Shown: positions 57,632-64,000 of the stretch, piece by piece | Layout of the letters: each line of letters starts with the position of its first letter | Numbering within the stretch: position 1 is the first letter of the stretch | Source: Plumapathes pennacea | Lineage: Eukaryota; Cnidaria; Anthozoa; Antipatharia; Myriopathidae | Direction of reading: 5' to 3' | Assembly: GCA_964036295.1 (NCBI GenBank) | Contig: OZ038462.1 | Span: 35,298,355 to 35,362,354, forward strand | DNA: 64,000 nucleotides | Program-made: the position numbers and the translations under genes | Notes under the pieces: generated by a model | Database searches by the model: none | Seen by the model: the letters and a program-made list of their open reading frames with translations, nothing else | Told to the model about the DNA's origin: nothing

Positions 57632-58376
57632 GCCGTCAAACTAATTGTTTGATTTACACGGTGGTAAATTTTTTATTTGTTGTGCACACTGTAGGGTGAA
57701 TTGTTTACAAAAACAGTTGATGGAAATTGGATAGCCATATTCCTATGCAGTGTTAACTGTATCCTCGGGCACCTTCATCTCTAGGAACTTATTATATAGC
57801 TTTTTGTTAATTGAGATTCTTGCCTTCTAACTGTTCGCAGCCATGCCAAAGGCTTCTTGTGCTGTCTGAGTTTTGGGATCTGCGAAGTTTTATCTTCTCT
57901 TCATTTTCTGTATCCATGTCTCTTTTCCTGAATAAAGAAGTGTTGTTCGTTTTCCCCATTTTCAATTTTCCAGCAAATAAATTACAGAATAAAGTTATTC
58001 ACACAGCTTGTGTTTGTTTATTCCCGAAATGATTGTTTCTAAGATATTTTCAACATTCATGCAATCACTCTTCGGTGCAATTCCTGTACAAGTGCAGCGT
58101 AATGAAGTTATGAAGCGATGACACTCGAATGCTGGTGTTTTCTCGAGTATTTTGCCTCTGTTTCTCATTCATTCACCCGGCTCATTCTCACTGTTACTGC
58201 TAATGGCTTTTTCTGCACCGATGCATATACGGAATGAACATGAGGCATAATTTATTCTGGCACAGTAATCTCAGGGATTTCCGGTTTCCCATCGCATGAG
58301 TAAACCTGATTGCATGGCTCAAATGTTTTGGCGCATAGGAGTATACTTCACAGCGATATTCAGCCGTGTTGTTAGG
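57632..58376. repeat. Upstream part of the tandemly duplicated CARD segment, copy a
   Basis: Nearly identical to 59345-60053. It holds the presumed promoter and 5' UTR of the CARD exon. The shared 73-codon ORF (57811-58032, 59526-59747) is not recognised. Confidence 0.85.
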
Positions 58377-58664
58377 ATGAGCGCGTCTGGGTCCCTCATA
58401 CAGAAATCGTACAAGGAACTTTTGAGTTGTATTCAGCCTTCAAAAATTCTACCGCACTTATTTCAAGAGGAGATCTTCAGCCTGGATGATAGGGAAGACG
58501 TCAACGCAGAGTCCACCAGAAAGAAACAAGTGGTGAAACTATTGGAACTGCTGCTGCGGTCAAAGAACGAGAGAGCGCTGCCTGCCTTTATGGAGGCTCT
58601 ACAGGACTCGTATCCCCACCTGGCTCAGCAGATGCAAACAGCAGCTTATTATGCCATAAGATAA
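58377..58664 (+). pseudogene. CARD exon truncated by fusion to a LINE
   Basis: MSASGSLIQKSYKELLS...EEIFSLDDREDVNAES...LPAFMEALQDSYPHLAQQM, essentially identical to 60054 except for M to R in SLDDME. After codon QQM (58634) the sequence becomes LINE copy b, so the usual exon end and donor are lost and the frame runs to 58664. It probably cannot splice normally. Confidence 0.8.
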
Positions 58665-59342
58665 AGAGAAAACGTCACACATAACATGCACACTACACCA
58701 CAGTACACAGTAGGCCCATATATACAAGAAATAAATAGCTAAATATTACAAAAAAATCTACAAAGGTTTTGCAAGAATTGCATCCCATTTTTTCCTGAAA
58801 ATTGTGAAACTCCCATTTTGTTTTGCTATATATATCTCGGTTTCTAACTTAATTTTAACTTTGTTCAGAAATATATAGATATCAGGATAGATACAAGCCT
58901 TTCTACATTCCCAAATGCACAGTTTCCCCCAGAAGTATAAGATAATTTAGTATATCAGTCCTATTTGGAAGCCCAAGTATAATTTTCTTTAAAGTTCATA
59001 GTATACTTATATTTCCTTAACGAGATCACACCCCCAAGAGGTAAATCTTTTCCAAAAAATTTGCACATGGGAGCATTCAAAAAAGAGGTGGTATATAACT
59101 CTTCTTTTGAAGAGTTACAGAAAGTGCATTTATCATTTAGTGACAAACCTATTTTTAAAAGTTTTGCATTTTTGTACAATATATAGTTAAGCACCCTGTA
59201 TTGAAAGGACCAAATATAAGTTTCACTTGCAACAGTTTGTGGAAGTGAGTATATTTGCTCCAAAGAATTTGAATTATCAAAATCTGAAATTAACTTCTTG
59301 GACATGTTCGGCAGATTTGCCTTAGATGTTATTAATAGTTTA
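58635..59342 (-). pseudogene. LINE 3' part, copy b
   Basis: Near-identical to 56483-57140 of copy a but keeping SFQYRVLNYIL and lacking about 490 bases at its right end (junction after ATTAATAGTTTA). It begins exactly inside the preceding CARD exon, the scar of a tandem duplication. Confidence 0.8.
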
Positions 59343-59344
59343 TA

Positions 59345-60053
59345 AAACTGTCAAACTAATTGTTTGATTTACACGGTGGTAAATTTTTTATTTGTTGTGC
59401 ACACTGTAGGGTGAATTGTTTACAAAAACAGTTGATGGAAATTGGATAGCCATATTCCTATGCAGTGTTAACTGTATCCTCGGGCACCTTCATCTCTAGG
59501 AACTTATTATATAGCTTTTTGTTAATTGAGATTCTTGCCTTCTAACTGTTCGCAGCCATGCCAAAGGCTTCTTGTGCTGTCTGAGTTTTGGGATCTGCGA
59601 AGTTTTATCTTCTCTTCATTTTCTGTATCCATGTCTCTTTTCCTGAATAAAGAAGTGTTGCTCGTTTTCCCCATTTTCAATTTTCCAGCAAATAAATTAC
59701 AGAATAAAGTTATTCACACAGCTTGTGTTTGTTTATTCCCGAAATGATTGTTTCTAAGATATTTTCAACATTCATGCAATCACTCTTCGGTGCAATTCCT
59801 GTACAAGTGAGCGTAATGAAGTTATGAAGCGATGACACTCGAATGCTGGTGTTTTCTCGAGTATTTTGCCTCTGTTCCTCATTCATTCCTCATTCATTCA
59901 CCGATGCATACGAAATGAAAATGAGGCATCCGTTATTCTGCACAGTAATCTCAGGGATTTCCGGTTTCCCATCGCATGAGTAACGTGATTGCATGGCTCA
60001 AAGGTTTTGGCGTATAGGAGTACACTTCACAGCGCTTCAGCCGTGTTGTTAGG
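59345..60053. repeat. Upstream part of the duplicated CARD segment, copy b
   Basis: Second copy of 57632-58376 with a few small indels near 59885-59935. No supported coding sequence besides the shared unrecognised ORF. Confidence 0.85.
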
Positions 60054-60341
60054 ATGAGCGCGTCTGGGTCCCTCATACAGAAATCGTACAAGGAACTTTT
60101 GAGTTGTATTCAGCCTTCAAAAATTCTACCACACTTATTTCAAGAGGAGATCTTCAGCCTGGATGATATGGAAGACGTCAACGCAGAGTCCACCAGAAAG
60201 AAACAAGTGGTGAAACTATTGGAACTGCTGCTGCGGTCAAAGAACGAGAGAGCGCTGCCTGTTTTTATGGAAGCTCTACAGGACTCGTATCCCCACCTGG
60301 CTCAGCAGATGCGATACACTGTATCTGGATCAAGTGAGTAG
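60054..60341 (+). CDS. CARD-domain first exon (duplication unit 3)
   Basis: MSASGSLIQKSYKELLS, KILPHLFQEEIFSLDDMED, LLRSKNERALPVFMEAL, DSYPHLAQQM: a complete CARD of about 88 residues. Donor AA|GTGAGT starts at 60334, giving a 280-base phase-1 exon as in units 1 and 2. The frame otherwise stops at 60341. The homologous downstream region is interrupted by the helicase-bearing element at 60781-61985, so any further exons would be separated by a longer intron here. Confidence 0.8.
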   Translation: MSASGSLIQKSYKELLSCIQPSKILPHLFQEEIFSLDDMEDVNAESTRKKQVVKLLELLLRSKNERALPVFMEALQDSYPHLAQQMRYTVSGSSE

Positions 60342-60780
60342 TGTCTGTACTGACTGTGATAATATTGCCGTACCGAAACGTACGACTTTTGTTGCCGCTT
60401 TTCAGTTGTGCGGGGAAATGAAAAATCCATGACTAAAAAGAGCACTCGGGGTGAACAAAACTTCCAAGTGTGAAGAGTGTATCCGAAGCGCAAACTGCTG
60501 CCGCTTTTCAGTTGTGCGGGGAAAAGAAAAATCCCATGACTAAAAAGAACACTCGGGGTGAACAAAACTTTGTATGAAGAGTAGGGAGCTTAAGCAAACT
60601 AGGACGGCGACGGCAACGCGAGGAATCAGGAAAAGAGTGTCTCTGTAATCCTTATGTCTTTGTAACTTTGCCTATTCTTAGTTTGCTCAAATTTGTTCCG
60701 TTTTTGCCGAAGTTTTATTGCTTTCATCGTCTCCTACTAAGAAGAACGATTGTCGTAATTTCTTAAAATGTCGTCCACGT
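60342..60780. repeat. Downstream of the CARD exon; local tandem duplication
   Basis: 60385-60480 and 60490-60580 are tandem near-copies (CGCTTTTCAGTTGTGCGGGG...ACTCGGGGTGAACAAAACT). No gene. Confidence 0.75.
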
Positions 60781-61502
60781 CCAACCTCGTTCCCAGGCTC
60801 TTTCGTCTCCCGGGCCACGCCCCCGAAGAAAGACCCTGGTTCAGGCTGGTCACGTGCATCGCTAACAAAAATAAATTGCTGGGAGGGGTCCCTTTATCAA
60901 ATGAATTTGCCGTGCTGTGCGTTTGTCGAAATCTAAACGAGGCTGGAACAAACGACACATCCGCCATGTACTTTAGCAGTCTTCATTACGCTATTGTTAA
61001 TAGCAGCTACTGGAACAAAATTCTCAAGCCGAAACAAGTTAAGTGCTTGGAAGCAATTTATTCTGGAAGAGATACTGTCGCTGTGCTGCCAACGGGATAC
61101 GGAAAGTCTATAATTTTTCATCTCCTTCCAGAACTTTTGTTCGACAAAATTAACTGTGAAAAATCGCCAACCTCCGTCCCGATTCACCCGGTTGTTGTTG
61201 TCGTTTCGCCGTTAAATGCGCTAATCAGCGATCAGATAAGGAGGAGCACGCAAGGAAAAGTTAAAGCCACCATCCTCAACGTTAAAAAGAAAGCGAATAG
61301 TGATGACTTGCAGCTGGATTCTGGCAGCACGGATTCGTCTTCGCTGAAAGATGCGAAATACGATCTCGTCTTCACGCATCCTGAAGCCGGTTTGTCTTGC
61401 AAAGATGGAGGAGAACTTTTTCAAAGCCCACCATTTTGTTTTTCCTTGTGCTTGAATACCACGCAAAACAAGATGTTGCCTCACGAATTTTCCATCACAT
61501 AA
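60768..61502 (+). pseudogene. RecQ-like DEAD helicase N-terminal exon, truncated
   Basis: The helicase resemblance begins around ATG 60966: KILKPKQVKCLEAIYSGRDT, AVLPTGYGKSIIFHLLPELL (Walker A GYGKS), VVVVSPLNALISDQ (motif Ia region), KDAKYDLVFTHPEAGLSCKD (region before the DEAH box). After LFQSP the homology ends and the frame stops at 61502, so the DEAH box and the whole second half are absent. The frame upstream to 60768 runs through the left inverted repeat and is probably not native. It may be an exon captured by the surrounding TIR element. Confidence 0.7.
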
Positions 61503-61985
61503 ACATTCATTTTGAGTGCAATTTGAGTAAAATCCAAGAATAATCTTCAAAGCAAGAAGTTAAATATTCTTGGTGCGCAGCCAATGCGTCGCATTAGACC
61601 GCGAAATTCAAAATGTATTTTGGCAGCCAAAAGCAAAGTTTCGTTTTAGAACTCCACATTGAAGTTGCCCGCATGTCTTTACGTTTAGGTATACTTTTAG
61701 TCGCCAAGCTGCAGAGAAATTGTATTATGGGCAGCGCGACTTCTGAACACTGCAGGCGCACGTGCGATTCAGCAAACATTATGCAAATTTGGTGTCGAAA
61801 GCGGCGAGGCCAAAATGTTTCGTTCCCTAGTGGAAAGAGTAGAGCAAATTTTCGACTTAACGGCCCCTCCCTCGGTTTCTTGTTTTGCAACCGGCCAGAT
61901 TCTGGCCGACACGTGACCAGCCTGAACCAGGGTCTTTCTTCGGTGGCGTGGCCCGGGAGACGAAAGAGCCTGGGAACGAGGTTGG
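60781..61985. mobile_element. Element with 76-bp inverted repeats enclosing the helicase exon
   Basis: 60781-60856 (CCAACCTCGTTCCCAGGCTC...GGCTGGTCACGTG) is the reverse complement of 61910-61985 with few mismatches. The interior holds the truncated helicase exon and about 400 bases of unrecognised DNA. The insertion lies within duplication unit 3, whose homology to units 1 and 2 resumes around 62150-62500. Confidence 0.75.
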
Positions 61986-64000
61986 TCCACGTCCTGACAA
62001 CAGCATAAAAAAGAAGAATTTGGAGTCACACGCGAGAGCACGACAACCCGAGATCATGTCAATTTCACATATTCACGTGCGCCTTTTGTCTTCTGCAATA
62101 AGTTTTATTGTTTCACCGACGTCCTTTCCCGTCCTGGTATATCCGAAGCGCAAACTGCGTAATATGTTTGTAATAATTAAATTATCATAAACTCCCAGCG
62201 GCTCGGGGGTATGTAAATTAGCAAACAAAAGGCCAGTAAAAAAAAAAAAACTATATCGTGACCACTGAGAAACACCGTATAACTACAAAGAAATACATTC
62301 TATGAGCATGTGTATATAATTTTATGGTTGCCAATCATTTAAATGGTAAAACCAAGAGTAGTTGGAGTATTTCCAATTCAAAACACGATAGTTATGGGGT
62401 CACTTGTTAGATATATTTGTGTATTTATATATTCGGACTGGACAACCTTTATATCACACACACACACACACAAAAGAATGGACAGCCGTAATGAAATCAG
62501 ATTTCTCATGGTCGAGTTTATAGTCACCTGATGGAAATTCGGCCCGATTGATGTACTAGTGTGTAAACTACGACAACTGTTCTCTCTTCTTCTAATCTGC
62601 ATTACCAAATAAAGATGTACATATGCTTGGGTAAATTGCCCATGTTTCCTCAGTTGCTTGAGAAATAAAGTGGAAAAACCGTCGATTCGACTAGCTACAA
62701 CAACCAAGACGATTCTATCGGCAAAACCGTTGTGATCAGTGAATGTTCGCTGCAGTGGTCTCGAGGTTCAAAGAAGAAGATCGCGCGACTCTATGATTGT
62801 GCTTGCGGGTTCAAAACAAGGCCTGACATACTGCGACACCGTAAAAGAAAATCACTACAAGATACATAAACGCCTTTGAAAATGGCATTACATCCGTTTA
62901 AAGGCAAAATGGATCGATAATCACCATGCGAACGTCGTTCTGGCAGAACTGCTTAATAATATACATTTGTTCAAACCGCGCCACAAAATATAGCATTCGA
63001 ATTGTTTGACTCGATAAAGCTGATAAAGAAACAAGGACAAATCTTAGTTTATTTGACACGCATGGCAATCGGAGAAATTACATGTTATATGCCGAAAAGA
63101 ACCTAACAAAATATTTGATAAAAGTTGAACGTCTGCAAACTAATCCAAAACAAGGAACGTTCTGCCTCTCATCATACCACAAGGAACACCACAAGCTCGA
63201 TGTCGAATTATTCCTGGTATGTTTAAGGGAACTACAAGCATAATATGCAGTGCATGGCCAACACTGGATACAAGAGAGATGCGTTTAACGCATGCCCCTG
63301 CTTAAACTTCAGACTATGAATGCTTGCTCACCGACATTCATCATCAGGATCACTTTCATCAAATAAAAGGCAGAACACATCCGGCAAGGACGTCCATAAG
63401 GACGCATGAGAGAATTGCAACCGTGTACATACAGTGAGTCAGTGATCAATGGAGACACTAGCGAAAACGATGTCTCTAACCCCCATGTTCGATGCGCATC
63501 AATAGCGTGATTAGTTCTGTCGAAGTGAAATTTGCATTAGCACGATCGGGTTCATGGTTGACAGCTGTCAATCAGAAATCAATAGCCCAGTTCAGTGACC
63601 TGATGTCACGCACTCCTGACTAAGTTTCGACAATTTTATAGCAACGGTTCACATTCAGCCACATTGTTAACACAACAATATCGTCGCTGTTTTTCTTCCT
63701 TTCCTCGTAATTTCTGAGAAACAAGACAAAGAAGGAACTTTCAACCAGAAGCTTCTGAACAAAACAATAATGCATTCATGGTATTCTATTTCTGTAGATA
63801 ACCAAGGATGTAATGGTGGAGGAATGAACCATGTCGACACTCTGCAGATGGACGGCCTGCCTTCCTCCAACTCTTCCATGGAATGGGATTAAACTTTTCT
63901 CCCAAAGCTGGAGTGTGCGCTGGGGAAGACTCTGCCCCTTGTTTGTTTTGTATGCAGAACTGAGAAAAATTATGTGATGTCCAAACATAAAATGTTTTAG
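61986..64000. repeat. Duplication unit 3, downstream part
   Basis: From about 62500 it aligns to 26950-29220 and 48900-50340, without the MITE (empty TAA site near 63622). It runs off the right edge. Small (CA)n at 62455-62473. No gene recognised. Confidence 0.7.

Noticed and set aside
60781..60965. N-terminal 66 codons of the helicase ORF
   Set aside because: Mostly inverted-repeat sequence; the helicase similarity starts only after ATG 60966.

Overview
The window is nuclear DNA of an animal, most likely an anthozoan cnidarian (coral or sea anemone). The basis is intron-containing metazoan genes (DDX11 helicase, a DRAM-type membrane protein, arylamine N-acetyltransferase), repeated CARD exons, an AT-rich background, and transposons (N-RAG1-like, DIRS, BEL/Pao, STPR proteins) of kinds I associate with cnidarian genomes. 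The species cannot be named from the sequence. All assignments come from reading translations and splice signals by eye; no database search was run.

Layout. 1-5.6 kb: sixteen coding exons of DDX11 on the minus strand, running off the left edge. 5.6-8.4 kb: a divergent two-exon DRAM-like gene on the plus strand behind a shared promoter gap. 9-15 kb: a TTA microsatellite, a broken CARD exon, mostly noncoding DNA, and a 190-aa STPR-repeat ORF. 15.5-17.0 kb: a non-autonomous element with 64-bp terminal inverted repeats. 17.0-23.0 kb: the most interesting object, an apparent 6-kb transposon with CAC...GTG ends. It carries an 11-exon RAG1-like gene, with the zinc/RING N-terminus of RAG1 plus a DDE-type core, broken by one frameshift. 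A four-exon, 104-codon small basic gene faces it tail to tail. 23.0-26.2 kb: a large palindrome interrupted by an insertion.

26.4-29.4, 48.4-50.5 and 60.0-64.0 kb are three copies of one segmental duplication that begins with a CARD exon. A fourth young CARD copy sits at 58.4 kb. 30.1-32.3 kb: a truncated DIRS retroelement inside an AT-rich repeat, whose uninterrupted version is at 43.7 kb. 33.35-35.66 kb: a TIR element holding two inverted remnants of an integrase-type transposase. 36.8-43.0 kb: a complete and very young BEL/Pao LTR retrotransposon. 43.8-45.7 kb: a partial copy of the DRAM gene lacking its second exon.

50.6-51.5 kb: an intact intronless arylamine N-acetyltransferase gene. 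53-60 kb: fragments of RecQ-like helicase, BEL/Pao gag fused to an NAT piece, a SAM-domain ORF, a Harbinger transposase fragment, and a tandemly duplicated LINE+CARD segment. 60.8-62.0 kb: a RecQ-like helicase exon lying between inverted repeats.

DDX11, DRAM and NAT are ordinary cellular genes that do not appear to work together. The rest is a dynamic accessory landscape built by transposition, inversion and segmental duplication. Paired occupied and empty sites allow several insertion events to be ordered.
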